Shown in pieces: positions 16,352 through 27,687 of a stretch of 64,000 bases of DNA; the stretch's first letter is position 1, and each line of letters begins with the position of its first letter. This DNA comes from Oceanobacillus saliphilus (GTDB lineage Bacteria > Bacillota > Bacilli > Bacillales > Amphibacillaceae). A program made the position numbers and the translations under genes. The notes beneath the pieces are model-generated. The model saw only the letters and a list, made by a program, of their open reading frames with translations. It was not told where the DNA came from and ran no database searches. Location: NCBI RefSeq assembly GCF_023522835.1, contig NZ_JALCZU010000002.1, positions 469,111 through 533,110 on the forward strand. The letters run 5' to 3'.

Positions 16352-16381
16352 TGACTGTCCCTCCTTTTCTTCATTTTTTTA

Positions 16382-17548
16382 CTAATACACTTTCGAATGT
16401 GTCGATTGGGGTACGTGTAATTTCAAGTAGCCGATAAATGCGAGTACTAGCATTCCAATCAGAAATGCAATAAAATATGGAGAAATCATCTCACGAATAA
16501 TTCCAGTAACAAACGTACCGAGGATCATCCCCAACGAATAGATGGCAGACATCAAACCGAACGCTCTGCCATGACCTTCCCTTGATACCTCGTCGGTAAC
16601 TGCAATCGCCATTGCCGGCATAATGACACCTAAACAGAAGCCCATCAAAAGTAATAATAGCTGCAGTGCAACTAAATCATTAAATATGGCAAACAACACC
16701 ATACACATGCCGAACAAACCAACAATCAATCGCTTAATAGCATCAAAACGATGGATGAAAAATAGGGATAACGAAAGAAGTGTCCCAATTGCCATAAAGC
16801 TAAATAATTGACCAGTAGTGACAGTAGAAAGACCTTTTTCCACGGTCAGATATGGGACTTCATAAACAATCACCCCATGAATATACATCACTGCAAAGCC
16901 TGTGAGGAAAACGATATGCAGAGTTGGCCTCGCTAACAAACTCATGATGCTCCAAGTTTGTAATGTGTTTTTCTTTTTAACAACTATAATCTGCCTATCT
17001 TTTAAAAACAAAATTGTATAAAGGAATGTGACGATTAATACTGCTCCAATTACGAAATATGTATTGGCATACCCAATTAAAGCACCTAAATTCCCACCAA
17101 TTAAGGGAGCAATAATACTTGCGATTGTACCTAGGATTCCATTGATCGCCATGTTTTTTCCCTGTTGCTGGCTGTTCCCAGCATAACCTGACAACAAGGC
17201 TAATGCTGCTGGAAGCAAAAAGGCTAGTGAAAATCCATTCATCGTACGCAACACCAATAAGCCGGCTGTATCAGAGATGAATCCATGCCCCATGAACAAA
17301 ATGCCGGAAACAAACATCGGTAAGGTGATAAAAACTCTTTTACCAAATCGGTCAACCAATGGACCTGCAATCAGATTCCCAGTTAAATTAGCCAGTTGTG
17401 CAGCACTTAGCATGATACCAACCAAAACACTTGATGCACCCATTGTAACTGCATATGGGGTGAAGATTGGGGCTTGAATACTCATGATTAAACTCATAAG
17501 AAACATAACGATAAATATATTCCATTTATCAATTGCGACTTCACTCAA
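16382..17548 (-). CDS. MFS transporter (12-helix, drug-efflux type)
   Basis: About 388 residues with 12 hydrophobic segments. Motif A in loop 2-3 appears as G-P-L-V-D-R-F-G-K-R, characteristic of the major facilitator superfamily. The TTG at 17548, six bases after GAGGTG, is a better start than the GTG overlapping that site. The cargo is unknown; the DHA1 group to which this looks closest exports drugs and metabolites by proton antiport. It is followed closely by the small membrane-anchored protein at 16019-16351. Confidence 0.85.
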   Translation of the reverse strand: MSEVAIDKWNIFIVMFLMSLIMSIQAPIFTPYAVTMGASSVLVGIMLSAAQLANLTGNLIAGPLVDRFGKRVFITLPMFVSGILFMGHGFISDTAGLLVLRTMNGFSLAFLLPAALALLSGYAGNSQQQGKNMAINGILGTIASIIAPLIGGNLGALIGYANTYFVIGAVLIVTFLYTILFLKDRQIIVVKKKNTLQTWSIMSLLARPTLHIVFLTGFAVMYIHGVIVYEVPYLTVEKGLSTVTTGQLFSFMAIGTLLSLSLFFIHRFDAIKRLIVGLFGMCMVLFAIFNDLVALQLLLLLMGFCLGVIMPAMAIAVTDEVSREGHGRAFGLMSAIYSLGMILGTFVTGIIREMISPYFIAFLIGMLVLAFIGYLKLHVPQSTHSKVY

Positions 17549-17603
17549 TTTTCTCACCTCGAAAACATTGTATGCCAGAAATCACAAAATAGACGAGCTA
17601 GGC

Positions 17604-17636
17604 TATGGTGCCTGTCACTCCCCGGTTTTTGTCGAT
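17604..17636 (+). repeat. Dispersed repeat, CTGTCACTCCCC type, copy 1
   Basis: Contains GCCTGTCACTCCCCGG then TTTTTGTCGA. Similar copies are at 52685-52719, 57244-57276 and 57451-57484. Confidence 0.55.
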
Positions 17637-17649
17637 TTTTATCTGACAA

Positions 17650-17690
17650 AAAAAGGTGTCAGGCTCCTATTTGGAACCTGACACCTTTTT
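17650..17690 (-). terminator. Terminator after gdhA
   Basis: A perfect 14-bp stem, AAAAAGGTGTCAGG with CCTGACACCTTTTT, gives a T tract on either strand. It lies downstream of gdhA on the minus strand. Confidence 0.85.
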
Positions 17691-17757
17691 ACATATGTTT
17701 AACGAAGGCTGTCACTAAGTGGATTGGTGACACAGATACGTTTTTTAAAATTCCCGT

Positions 17758-19152
<1,395 letters not shown>

Positions 19153-19289
19153 CTACTATATTTCAATAACTTTTTAGTTATTACTGTTTTTTATTATACT
19201 TTATTCTATAATATTATAAACGATAGTTTCAATATTCATTTACGATGAAATCAATGCGTTTAAAGCATGAGTTAATGGAGTGATGCAAT

Positions 19290-20207
19290 ATGGAGATCAG
19301 ACAAATTCAATATTTTATGGAAGTTGCAGAAAGAGAACACATGACAGATGCTGCTGATGCCATGCATGTTGCGCAATCTTCTGTCAGCAGACAAATTTTA
19401 AATTTAGAAAACGAGCTAGGTGTCGAGCTTTTTATAAGAGAAGGAAGAAATGTGAAATTAACTCCGATAGGCAAAATCTTTTTGGAACGCATGAAACAAG
19501 TAATGAACTTGATGGAAGAAGCAAAACGGGAAGTTATAGAATATTTAAATCCTGAAAAAGGAACCGTTCGAATCGCGTTTCCAATTAGTATGGCCGCCTA
19601 TACATTACCTTCAATCATTTATGCTTTTCGAACAAGGTATCCAGAAGCGAAATTCCAAATGAGTAATGCGCTTTATGATGATTTAATTGATGGTGTGGTA
19701 AAAGGGAATTTCAATCTGGCCATGATTGCTCCGATGCCGAACAAAAATAAAGTGAAAAAAATAAATGGAACGACATTATTTACTGAAAATATCGTCGCGC
19801 TCATTCCACACAACCATCCATTGGCGACCAAAACATCCATCATGCTGCAGGAATTAAAGAACGACCCTTTTGTTGTGTTACCAGAAGGATACATATTTCG
19901 CGAACAGGTTATTCAAGCCTGCCAACAAGCAGGTTTTTCACCAAATATTGCATTTGAAGGAAAAGATATTGATGCTTTAAAAGGATTGGTCTCAGCTAGT
20001 TTAGGGGTGGCATTGATGCCAGAGATGACGTTAGTAGATAATACACCACGGTCCACCGTAACCATCCCTTTATCAGATGTCAGTCTGTCACTGACTCGAA
20101 CAGTAGGCGTCATCTATCCCACACAGCGTAAACTGCTCCCAACGGAAGAATTGTTTTATCAATTCCTGCTTGAGAGCTATGAAAGGTTGAATGAATTCAG
20201 GAAATAG
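19290..20207 (+). CDS. gltC: LysR-family regulator, GltC-like
   Basis: 305 residues. The N-terminal winged helix reads I-R-Q-I-Q-Y-F-M-E-V-A-E-R-E-H, then A-Q-S-S-V-S-R-Q-I, close to GltC of B. subtilis as I remember it. Similarity continues in the effector domain: R-E-G-R-N-x-K-L-T-P-I-G, G-L-V-S-A-S-L-G-V and the ending R-T-V-G-x-I. GltC activates glutamate synthase genes in response to 2-oxoglutarate and glutamate. Here its divergent partner is gdhA, so it probably sets ammonia assimilation through GDH instead. The exact orthology is inferred. Confidence 0.8.
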   Translation: MEIRQIQYFMEVAEREHMTDAADAMHVAQSSVSRQILNLENELGVELFIREGRNVKLTPIGKIFLERMKQVMNLMEEAKREVIEYLNPEKGTVRIAFPISMAAYTLPSIIYAFRTRYPEAKFQMSNALYDDLIDGVVKGNFNLAMIAPMPNKNKVKKINGTTLFTENIVALIPHNHPLATKTSIMLQELKNDPFVVLPEGYIFREQVIQACQQAGFSPNIAFEGKDIDALKGLVSASLGVALMPEMTLVDNTPRSTVTIPLSDVSLSLTRTVGVIYPTQRKLLPTEELFYQFLLESYERLNEFRK

Positions 20208-20267
20208 CATAGGATAGGCAGATTTATCTCGTCTGAGTACTAGAGGATATATATGGCTGGGAATATG

Positions 20268-20456
20268 TCTCCCGAGTTCGAGAGGGTGCTCTCCCGTCTG
20301 GATGGGGCTGTCTCCCGAGTTCGGGTGGCGCTCTCCCGTCTGGCGGGGGCTGTCTCCCGAGTTCGGGTGGCGCTCTCCCGTCTGGCGGGGCTGTCTCCCG
20401 AGTTCGGGCGGCGCTCTCCCTTCTGGACGGGGCGGTCTCCCGAGTTCGGGTAGCAC
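20268..20456 (+). repeat. GC-rich tandem array, nine units of about 21 bp, reverse orientation
   Basis: Units start TCTCCCG and alternate between TCTCCCGAGTTCGGGTGG-type and TCTCCCGTCTGGCGG-type. Unit lengths are 22, 21, 21, 21, 21, 20, 21, 21 and 21. The core is the reverse complement of that in the 15693-15902 array. It fills the whole space between two convergent genes. The indels in units 1 and 6 break any frame, which argues against coding. Confidence 0.85.
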
Positions 20457-20458
20457 CA

Positions 20459-21202
20459 TTAGCTATTTTTCCCTAATCCACTGATTGTCCCAGTCATCGT
20501 TGCGGGTGCGTTCATGTCAACGATGAATAATATAAGGGTGGAATCTTCTTCAGCAATAAGCGTTGGAAGCGCATCTGTCAAATCAGTGATTGCTTCCTGA
20601 CTATTAATTTCAATACCTTCCATTCTGATTTTTCCATTCAGTATATATAAAAAAGGTTTCAGTCCTTTATATTGCGGTATCGATAATTCATCCCCAGCTT
20701 TAGGGTTAGCATCAAATATATAGGCATTTTGCCGAACATGCAGTGGGGCGTCACTCTCAGTCGGTCCTACCATCAAATACCAATCCCGATTATCTGTTGG
20801 TTTGTTGTGAAATTGAATGGATGGTTCAAGATCGGCTTCACATGGGCGGATAAATATCTGAAGCATTTCTACATAATCTTTTTTTACCTTTTCCTCATGC
20901 CAAAAGCTATACCCTGCATTCATCAGCATTAGCTTGCCTGGTGCAATCGGTGCTTCAAATCCAGCTGAATCCTTGTGGTAGGAAGTACCTTTCCATACAT
21001 AGCTTAATATTTCATCATTGACATGCTCATGCATTTTAATTGTTAACCCTTTTTTCATTACTGCATGGTCAATATTGCTTAACGGTCCAAAGGCGGAATC
21101 TCCGGTATCTTCTTCCAAAATATCACTTGGCTGAATACGGGTAATGGTGAAAGGCCCTCTAAACGGTTGCGCGTGATTTCCTGCTCGAAGTTTTTGCAGC
21201 AT
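20459..21202 (-). CDS. Pirin-family bicupin protein (YhhW-like)
   Basis: 247 residues. The N-terminal cupin carries the likely metal ligands H58, H60, H102 and E104, spaced as in pirin. YhhW-type members oxidise quercetin in vitro and others act as redox-linked regulators; the physiological role here is unknown. The start follows AAGGAGACATCTAC. Its stop lies just after the 21-bp repeat array. No evident operon partner, although the OsmC gene follows the same direction upstream with a 150-base gap. Confidence 0.88.
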   Translation of the reverse strand: MLQKLRAGNHAQPFRGPFTITRIQPSDILEEDTGDSAFGPLSNIDHAVMKKGLTIKMHEHVNDEILSYVWKGTSYHKDSAGFEAPIAPGKLMLMNAGYSFWHEEKVKKDYVEMLQIFIRPCEADLEPSIQFHNKPTDNRDWYLMVGPTESDAPLHVRQNAYIFDANPKAGDELSIPQYKGLKPFLYILNGKIRMEGIEINSQEAITDLTDALPTLIAEEDSTLILFIVDMNAPATMTGTISGLGKNS

Positions 21203-21355
21203 GTAGATGTCTCCTTTATTCTAGTCTATGCTAATCATAGCAAGTTTTGGACATCTTGACAGGAACTTCGTCTCAGAAACAGAACAACTTTGAATGATAA
21301 TGATACTATCAACATCACATTAAAAGCAGGGCTGTCGTTCAGTAATATTAAAAAT

Positions 21356-21775
21356 CTAATCTTGTTGCTCTTCTCCATTTAATATCAGCTTGAAGGAAAT
21401 ATTGGCACTTAGGGAATCTGAAACAGAGCAATATTTCTCCTCTCCAAGGCGTATGGCCCTCCATACCTTTTTACTGTCGATATCGCCTTCTACAACAAAT
21501 GTCACTATAATATCAGTAAACCCCTTAGGTGCTTCTTCTTTTCGTGTGCCATCCGTATTTATTTCTATTTTATCAATTTTGTCTAGATGGGGCCTTAATA
21601 TCATCGTGACGTCAATTCCGATACACCCGGCCAAAGAACCGAGCAGCATTTCAGTTGGCGTTGCTCCTTTACCCAAACCACCATAAGCTTCCGTTGCATC
21701 CATGTTGATTGCGTAGCCAGAGTCACCTACTGCAGTAAATGCTCTGCCACCTGTCCATGTAGTGTTTACTTTCAT
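21356..21775 (-). CDS. OsmC/Ohr-family protein (YhfA-like)
   Basis: 139 residues from the ATG at 21775, nine bases after GAGAGGG. The two cysteines expected for peroxidatic OsmC proteins are C51 (S-L-A-G-C-I-G) and C116 (K-Y-C-S-V-S). The family reduces organic hydroperoxides in the cytosol. The C-S-V-S context places it with YhfA-like members more than with Ohr. It lies a few bases downstream of the AbgT transporter gene and is probably in the same transcript. Confidence 0.85.
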   Translation of the reverse strand: MKVNTTWTGGRAFTAVGDSGYAINMDATEAYGGLGKGATPTEMLLGSLAGCIGIDVTMILRPHLDKIDKIEINTDGTRKEEAPKGFTDIIVTFVVEGDIDSKKVWRAIRLGEEKYCSVSDSLSANISFKLILNGEEQQD

Positions 21776-21790
21776 TATTGTCATCCCTCT

Positions 21791-23329
21791 CTAATAATTT
21801 AAACTCGTCCCCGGACCTACCGGAATTCCCAATACATACCATATTACAAAGAATATTGTCCAACAAACAAGAAAGACAATTGAATACGGCAGCATAAGTG
21901 AAACTACCGTACCAACACCATTCTGTTTTCCATAACGCTGGGCGAAAGCTACTATTAATGGAAAAAACGGCATCAAAGGGGAAATAATGTTTGTGCAGGA
22001 ATCTCCAATTCGATACGCAACCTGAGTTACTTCCGGAGAAATTCCCATTTGCATAAACATCGGTACAAATACAGGTGCCATAATCGCCCACTTTGCGGAA
22101 TCGGCAGCGATAAATAAATTGATTATTGCCGTTACAATGATTAATGCTACAAGCAAGAATACACCATCAAGTTGGATTGCCTGTAATAGATCAGCACCCT
22201 TAACTGCTATGATTGTCCCTAAATTCGTATAGTTAAATAATGCCACAAACTGTGCTGCAAAAAAAATTAAGACTATAAATCCCGCCATCGTTTCTAGCGA
22301 CGAAGTCATCAGGCTGGCAATATCCTTATCATTTCTGATCGTTTTGGTAACAATTCCATAGACAATACCGGGAATAAGGAAGATGACCATCATGAGAAAA
22401 ATGATACTGCCCATGAATGGAGATACAATGATGCTTCCACCTTCACCTCTTAATGGTGCATTTTCAGGAACCACCAATAATACAATTCCTAGGATAGTAA
22501 GCAAAACGGAAATGTTCGCCCAGAATAACCCTTTCCACTCAATGGCAGAAATCTGTTGCTGTTCCGTTAACGTTTCCGTATGTACATACTTTCCTAGCTT
22601 TGGTTCAATAAGCTTATCTGTAATAAGTGTACCGAGGATAACAATTAAAAAAGTGGAAGCAAACATGAAAAACCAGTTATCTGTCGGGTTTACCACATAG
22701 CCCGCATCTAGAATATGTGCAGCTTCCGTCGAGATGCCGCTTAGTAACGGATCATTCGTACCGAGAAACAAATTCGCAGAGTATCCACCAGACACACCGG
22801 CAAACGCTGCTGCCAAGCCCGCAAGCGGATGGCGGTTAAATCCAAGAAATATAATAGCACCGAGTGGCACGAGAACAACATAACCGACTGATGCTGCAGC
22901 ATTGGATAATATACCCATGAGGACCACAATCGGTGTTACAAGTTTTCTAGGTGCTTTCGTAACCGTGTTCGTCATGAGCGCACTAATATAGCCACTCTTC
23001 TCCGCAACACCTACCCCAAGCATGGCTACCAATACAGGTCCCAGCGCAACAAAGGTGGTAAAGTTGGAAACGACATTTGAAAACATATACGCAATACCTT
23101 CAGGAACCAGTAAACTGACAGCTGTGACCGTAAGCATTTCCGTTTCGTTCGTATCCGTATTCACACCTTCAAATGTAACACTCGTCCCAATTATGTATAA
23201 AAAATGTGATATTGCAATTACTACGAAAGTGAAGAGGATAAATATCGTTACAGGATGTGGCAGTTTATTTCCTTTCTTTTCTATCAAATTTAAAAAACGG
23301 ATAGATCTTGATGCATGCTTCTTATTCAC
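21791..23329 (-). CDS. AbgT-family transporter
   Basis: 512 residues with about 12 helices. The start is a GTG at 23329 six bases after AGGAGG; an ATG nine codons further upstream has no such site. The family signature is visible in P-H-P-V-T-I-F, L-G-x-G-V-A-E-K-S-G, S-N-A-A-A-S-V-G-Y-V, S-G-G-Y-S-A-N-L-F and D-S-A-K-W-A-I-M-A-P-V-F-V-P. AbgT proteins take up p-aminobenzoyl-glutamate or export sulfonamides and related compounds. There is no AbgA/AbgB hydrolase nearby. The OsmC gene follows 15 bases downstream. Confidence 0.9.
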   Translation of the reverse strand: MNKKHASRSIRFLNLIEKKGNKLPHPVTIFILFTFVVIAISHFLYIIGTSVTFEGVNTDTNETEMLTVTAVSLLVPEGIAYMFSNVVSNFTTFVALGPVLVAMLGVGVAEKSGYISALMTNTVTKAPRKLVTPIVVLMGILSNAAASVGYVVLVPLGAIIFLGFNRHPLAGLAAAFAGVSGGYSANLFLGTNDPLLSGISTEAAHILDAGYVVNPTDNWFFMFASTFLIVILGTLITDKLIEPKLGKYVHTETLTEQQQISAIEWKGLFWANISVLLTILGIVLLVVPENAPLRGEGGSIIVSPFMGSIIFLMMVIFLIPGIVYGIVTKTIRNDKDIASLMTSSLETMAGFIVLIFFAAQFVALFNYTNLGTIIAVKGADLLQAIQLDGVFLLVALIIVTAIINLFIAADSAKWAIMAPVFVPMFMQMGISPEVTQVAYRIGDSCTNIISPLMPFFPLIVAFAQRYGKQNGVGTVVSLMLPYSIVFLVCWTIFFVIWYVLGIPVGPGTSLNY

Positions 23330-23631
23330 GTATATCCTCCTAGTTGAATTATCCAATCCTCAGTATAATATTGGAGTTAACATGTCCAGTAACCATTTTC
23401 ACTCCATCGGCAGAGCCCACCCCAAAACGCTTCTTCTATTCTGTTTTATATTAAAGTGCCCATTCGTTCGGTCTCTAATTCAGCGAAAACAAGGTTTTTA
23501 TAGTGAACGAACCAGAAGAAATATGATAGAGTTAAAACGTGATAAACGAATAGCTGTTCATTCCAGAATTGCGTAATTATAGGAATAAACAGCTGGCAAT
23601 TTACTAAAAAATAAATGTCGGAGGAAGACCA

Positions 23632-23973
23632 ATGAATGAAGGTATTTCGTTACTCGCTTTGAAAGCTTTGATTGAAAGGAAACGAAAGAAAAAACTCCAC
23701 GTAAAAGTGATGTGGAATGACATAGAAAAGATAACGTTGTTAATCACACCGAATATGAAAATCAATTCATTTATATATGATGAAAAAGAAGGCTATTTAT
23801 TTTACGATATTGTTGGCAAGGTTATTGAATATGAAATCCCCTGTATTCTGTCCGAAAGGGATTTTGTAGACGGCAAAGTAATCATGCACAGGTTAAAAAA
23901 TGGGAAATTAATGATTAACAATTACTCCTTGTCAGACGAGGATATGAAATTTCTAAGCGAATATCAGCTGTAG
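23632..23973 (+). CDS. Hypothetical protein, 113 residues
   Basis: I do not recognise it. A basic N-terminal segment (E-R-K-R-K-K-K) precedes alternating hydrophobic strands, suggesting a small alpha/beta cytosolic protein. The start is an ATG after GGAGGAAGACC. The gene is isolated. The stretch 23974-24302 after it holds two hairpins and no gene. Confidence 0.6.
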   Translation: MNEGISLLALKALIERKRKKKLHVKVMWNDIEKITLLITPNMKINSFIYDEKEGYLFYDIVGKVIEYEIPCILSERDFVDGKVIMHRLKNGKLMINNYSLSDEDMKFLSEYQL

Positions 23974-24014
23974 TGTCGTTATTAAATCGTAGAGGCTGAT
24001 TCTCTACATGAAAG

Positions 24015-24041
24015 AACCCTCTTCCTTTACGATAGAGGGTT
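24015..24041 (+). terminator. Hairpin after the 113-residue protein
   Basis: AACCCTCT pairs with AGAGGGTT around an 11-nt loop. The T run is short. Confidence 0.5.
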
Positions 24042-24237
24042 ATTAGTTGCTTGCTTTTGAGAATTATTTTTGTGTAAGAACTAGTAGAAGTTTTTCGTGG
24101 TTAATCTAGAAGGGTTCACTATACTTGCTTTACATATTGGCCTTCTTGCTGTTATATTCTTAATTTTTTAACCGAGACACTTCGCATTTTCAATCTCAAA
24201 AGGCCCACTACCACCTTAAAACATAGCTAGCAAGAAC

Positions 24238-24264
24238 TGCCTCCTATTATTCAACAGGAGGCAG
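24238..24264. terminator. Hairpin between convergent transcription units
   Basis: CTGCCTCCT pairs with AGGAGGCAG around nine bases, just beyond the stop of the DUF1456 gene. Confidence 0.5.
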
Positions 24265-24302
24265 TCTTCAGCTAACTATGGAGAGATCTAAACAAGAAAT
24301 TA

Positions 24303-24821
24303 CTATGACCTATACCTCATGCCCAATCCCTTCAAAAAATTTCTTGCGAATCGATCACCACATTTTCTGTAATTACTATGTCCTTCTTTTCTTAGTAAGG
24401 CACTTAACTCTCCTTTTGTAATGATAACTCCTGCTTCTTTTAAAATATCCACCATATCCTCACTTGTTAGTGCCAATGCGATTTTCAATTTCTTCAGTAA
24501 TACATTAGTAACACTTCCATTATTCTTTATCATCATTGGTGGTCTTTCAGGCTGCCCTGGTTTAGGATCCTGTTTCCCTCTTTTGTATATAATGAGGCCA
24601 TTCAAAAATGACTCTAGCATGACATTGTCACATTCTATATGATCTTCATCAGGATAGCCATCTTCTTCATCGTAACTATCCGGAGATTTGGTGAGAATCT
24701 TTTGCACTTCTTCTTGTGTTACTTCCATGCCTCCGAGTTGGAATATCTTTACCATATCTGCATCTTTTATATCGAGCGCATATCTTAACCTGATTAAGAT
24801 ATCATTATTATTCATATCCAT
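24303..24821 (-). CDS. DUF1456 (YehS-like) protein with two tandem domains
   Basis: 172 residues. Two similar units of about 65 residues (near 5-70 and 107-172) share the pattern L-x-x-L-x-I-A-L-x-L-x-x-x-D-M-V-x-I-x-x-x-x-G and a second helix-turn segment ending in L-x-x-G-L. This is the YehS/DUF1456 architecture, of unknown function. The two units are joined by a proline-rich linker. Start after GGAGGGATTGGA. No informative neighbours. Confidence 0.8.
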   Translation of the reverse strand: MDMNNNDILIRLRYALDIKDADMVKIFQLGGMEVTQEEVQKILTKSPDSYDEEDGYPDEDHIECDNVMLESFLNGLIIYKRGKQDPKPGQPERPPMMIKNNGSVTNVLLKKLKIALALTSEDMVDILKEAGVIITKGELSALLRKEGHSNYRKCGDRFARNFLKGLGMRYRS

Positions 24822-25069
24822 TCCAATCCCTCCTAAAATACGGTTACCAAAAAGTGATGAAGCAATGACTAATAGTTTATCACTTTCAAGGCATGCATTA
24901 TAGTTTTATCCAATTATATACAATAATTCATGACAACTAAGCGTGTTATAGCAGACATAGTCCTTGATTTAATTGTTGATTATAGATGCTTTTGAACAAC
25001 ATATGGAAGCTATGTTTTTTTGTAGCACCAGGTGGTACAAGAACTTTTTACTACTATTTAATGAACAGG

Positions 25070-26041
25070 CTATTCCCCGCTCCTACTCATTACTTCCTCC
25101 ATAGTTGGAATGGCAGTGATCGCACCTATCTTCGTACAAACCATCGCACCAACTTGATTACTAAAGGCAATGATTTTCTTCAACTTTTCAAAATCAGCCA
25201 TCACTTCTTTAGGTTTATTTTCTCGCTCCAGCTGAAAAAGTGCCGCTCCGACAAATGCATCTCCCGCCCCTGTGGAATCGATTGAGGTAACCGCAATGCT
25301 TGGTACAACCTCATGATATTCACCATTGGAAATCAATGTTCCGTCTTTCCCCAATGTGACAGCTATTACTTTAGCTCCATTCTGATGTAGCACCTGAACA
25401 CCTTCCACTAAATCAGTAGTACCGGAAATTAATTTCAATTCGTCATCACTAACTTTTATAAAATCAGCTACTGCAATACCTTTTTTTACGAGATTAACAA
25501 AATCTCCTTCTTTATTTTTCCAAAGGTTTGCTCTGAAATTAGGATCAAATGAAATAAATTTCCCTTCTTCAGCGGCTCTTTTCATTGCATTTAAATACGT
25601 GGTTCGAAATGGATTGTCCAATAATGCAGTTGCTGAACCGAAATGAATCATTCCTGCATTTGCCCATTTGTCTTTATCCAGTTCATCTTCTGTTAAAAAA
25701 GCATCTGCACCACGATTAAAAACGAAATCTCTTTCTCCGTTTTTCTTTAATGAAACGAATGCCAGTGTAGTTGGATTGGTTTTATCCATTACAACCATCG
25801 ACGTGTCGACATGAAGCTCATCCAATGTGTTTATTAGAAAATGACCGAATGGATCATTTCCGACTTTCCCGCTGAATATGGCGCGACCACCAAGTTTTAC
25901 GATCGTTGCACAGACATTAGCCGGAGCCCCGCCTGCCTGCTTTTCAAAATTCCTGCCTTCAACGAGGTCAATATCTACATCTGTACAAAAAAAGTCGATT
26001 AACAATTCACCTATACAAATGACCGATGTATCTGAACTCAT
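25070..26041 (-). CDS. PfkB-family carbohydrate kinase, probably fructokinase
   Basis: 323 residues of the ribokinase fold. Substrate motif G-G-A-P-A-N-V at 37-43, R-G-A-D-A near 110-114, F-D-P-N-F-R at 165-170 and the ATP/catalytic motif S-T-G-A-G-D with D261. The pattern is closest to bacterial fructokinases that phosphorylate fructose released from sucrose. No sucrose hydrolase or transporter lies nearby, so the sugar is not certain. Isolated gene. The 336 bases upstream (26042-26377) contain no gene. Confidence 0.85.
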   Translation of the reverse strand: MSSDTSVICIGELLIDFFCTDVDIDLVEGRNFEKQAGGAPANVCATIVKLGGRAIFSGKVGNDPFGHFLINTLDELHVDTSMVVMDKTNPTTLAFVSLKKNGERDFVFNRGADAFLTEDELDKDKWANAGMIHFGSATALLDNPFRTTYLNAMKRAAEEGKFISFDPNFRANLWKNKEGDFVNLVKKGIAVADFIKVSDDELKLISGTTDLVEGVQVLHQNGAKVIAVTLGKDGTLISNGEYHEVVPSIAVTSIDSTGAGDAFVGAALFQLERENKPKEVMADFEKLKKIIAFSNQVGAMVCTKIGAITAIPTMEEVMSRSGE

Positions 26042-26377
26042 TCCTTCCTCACCCTTCTTTCTATTCGTATATCATAAGGATTGAGGCCATATCTCTTTTC
26101 CAATCATGACATATTCGAATTTTTTAAATCACTCTCTTGGAAATTAATCTACAACTATACTATCACAAGGTTATAACAATCTTTTCTTGGGAGTGTTCCT
26201 CTGCAAAATACTTTAGAGCAATTTCCTTTTTAGAAAGCCGTTTCACGTACATTCCAGAACTGTGTATAATTGTTTGTTAAAATTTTTTTAACAAACATTC
26301 AGTCTGGAAAGTATAAATAAAAAGATGCCACCCTTTGAAAGGATAGCACCCCGATAAAATTCAGTATGACGTTTTCG

Positions 26378-27058
26378 TTAATACTCTAAATAATCCGTAC
26401 CACCAATAGAATCCATATGGCTTGCAATCATGGCAATAAGTGTACTTGCTTCTTCCTTGCTAAAAGTAATGATTGTTTCATCTTTTACCAGATCATCGTC
26501 ATCTGCCCATGTACGGTTGATTCGTTTAATTACACCTTCGCCAGTATCCTGCGTAATTCCGAACTGATAAGAAACCTCTGATTCATCTGGTTTGTAGTAT
26601 GCCGTCACTTCTGGAGTTTCCCACTCGACATCGATTTCTTCCAGTAATAATTCGTCTTCCACCTCACCTGCATCCTGAAAATCTGGTTGCTCATCAATGA
26701 CCACTATGTCGGAAATATCATCACTATCCAGTTCATCATCAAAGCTATCATCCATATAATCATGGAAGCTTTCGTGAACTGCATCAACGATATCTTCTAT
26801 ATCTTCTAGCACCACCTTGCTAAGATGTCCATACTCGACATCGACTGATTGAATATAGAATTCTTCGTTATGGGGATCGAAATAAAGTGTACAAAAATAA
26901 TCCCTGTCCTCTTCGCTGCTGTCCGTAAAGAAGTCTATCCTCGGATGCTTTGCCCCACGCTCGATTAACATCCTGCCGTTTTCATCATATTTTTCACAAA
27001 TTGAATTCAAACTGTCCTGCAGTTCACCACATACTCTGTCAAACCATTCCAAATTCAT
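26378..27058 (-). CDS. Acidic hypothetical protein, 226 residues
   Basis: No family recognised. The start is the ATG at 27058 after GGTGGGAATTTAC. The protein is strongly acidic with a low-complexity Asp/Glu/Ser stretch around residues 105-140, flanked by two folded-looking parts. No signal peptide or membrane helix, so probably cytosolic. Such acidity is in keeping with a halotolerant host but proves nothing about function. Confidence 0.6.
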   Translation of the reverse strand: MNLEWFDRVCGELQDSLNSICEKYDENGRMLIERGAKHPRIDFFTDSSEEDRDYFCTLYFDPHNEEFYIQSVDVEYGHLSKVVLEDIEDIVDAVHESFHDYMDDSFDDELDSDDISDIVVIDEQPDFQDAGEVEDELLLEEIDVEWETPEVTAYYKPDESEVSYQFGITQDTGEGVIKRINRTWADDDDLVKDETIITFSKEEASTLIAMIASHMDSIGGTDYLEY

Positions 27059-27290
27059 GTAAATTCCCACCTTTCAATGTCATCTTGCTTATTATGACCA
27101 TTTTAAAAGAATTATCTCTTTCTTCCTCATAAATTTATTTGGAAATAATACGTTTCCCGAAGAAAAGCGAAGAGTTTTGAACGAACTGGAGGTAGAAGTA
27201 GCTATTTACGTGTAAGAATTAATTGCTACCAAAAGCGACATCCTTCCTTGCAGCGATGCAGATAGGTACGTTTTATACATTCCCATTGCC

Positions 27291-27357
27291 AATAAAAAGA
27301 AGCCCATATGTTTTGAAAGCCAACATTCATCATGATGGTTTCCATACTTATAGGCTT
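27291..27357 (-). terminator. Terminator of the holin-like toxin transcript
   Basis: Minus-strand AAGCCTATA, starting in the toxin stop region, pairs with TATGGGCTT and is followed by CTTTTTATT. The loop carries the palindrome CATCATGATG. Confidence 0.5.
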
Positions 27358-27437
27358 TACTTCTTATTCTCTGACAATACTGCAACCAACAATGTTCCAA
27401 ACGAAATCATCAGTACGAGCGATTCGAATACCGTCAT
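27357..27437 (-). CDS. Putative holin-like toxin (type I toxin, 26 residues)
   Basis: A 27-codon frame directly behind GGGAGGACAACAA. The peptide starts M-T-V-F-E-S-L-V-L-M-I-S-F, is one hydrophobic helix and ends in charged S-E-N-K-K. This is the pattern of the Bacillus holin-like toxins (Hol_Tox, TxpA/BsrG relatives), which insert in the membrane and are silenced by an overlapping antisense RNA. I could not identify an antisense promoter with confidence. The gene is far too short for standard calling. Nothing else recognisable lies in 27059-27356. Confidence 0.65.
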   Translation of the reverse strand: MTVFESLVLMISFGTLLVAVLSENKK

Positions 27438-27603
27438 TTGTTGTCCTCCCTTCCCTCATCAGTCAGGAGACAATTAAAATGGTTTTTATTTTTCGACATG
27501 CATTCCTTTTCTAAAAGCTTCCATAACGTTTTTGATATGTTCTTGTGAATTTTATTATGTTTATTGATATGTAACAACGTGCATGTCCTATTACAATTAT
27601 TTC

Positions 27604-27662
27604 TTAGAAAACTAAGACAACTGTCTACCTTTGGGCGGATGTCTTAATTGCACTTACACACG
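27604..27662 (+). repeat. Dispersed hairpin element, copy B
   Basis: TTAGAAAAC start, hairpin-like middle, then CTTAATTGCACTTA, as in the other copies of this family. Confidence 0.55.
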
Positions 27663-27687
27663 TGCTTTAATCTCCACACACAAGCTT

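Noticed and set aside
20253-20484. Overlapping repeat-coded frames on both strands
   Set aside because: Units of 20 and 22 bases break the frame inside the array, and both strands give similar low-complexity peptides; this is a DNA repeat, not a protein.
27223-27514. Plus-strand frames across the toxin locus
   Set aside because: They are antisense to the holin-like toxin and its terminator and have no ribosome-binding sites.
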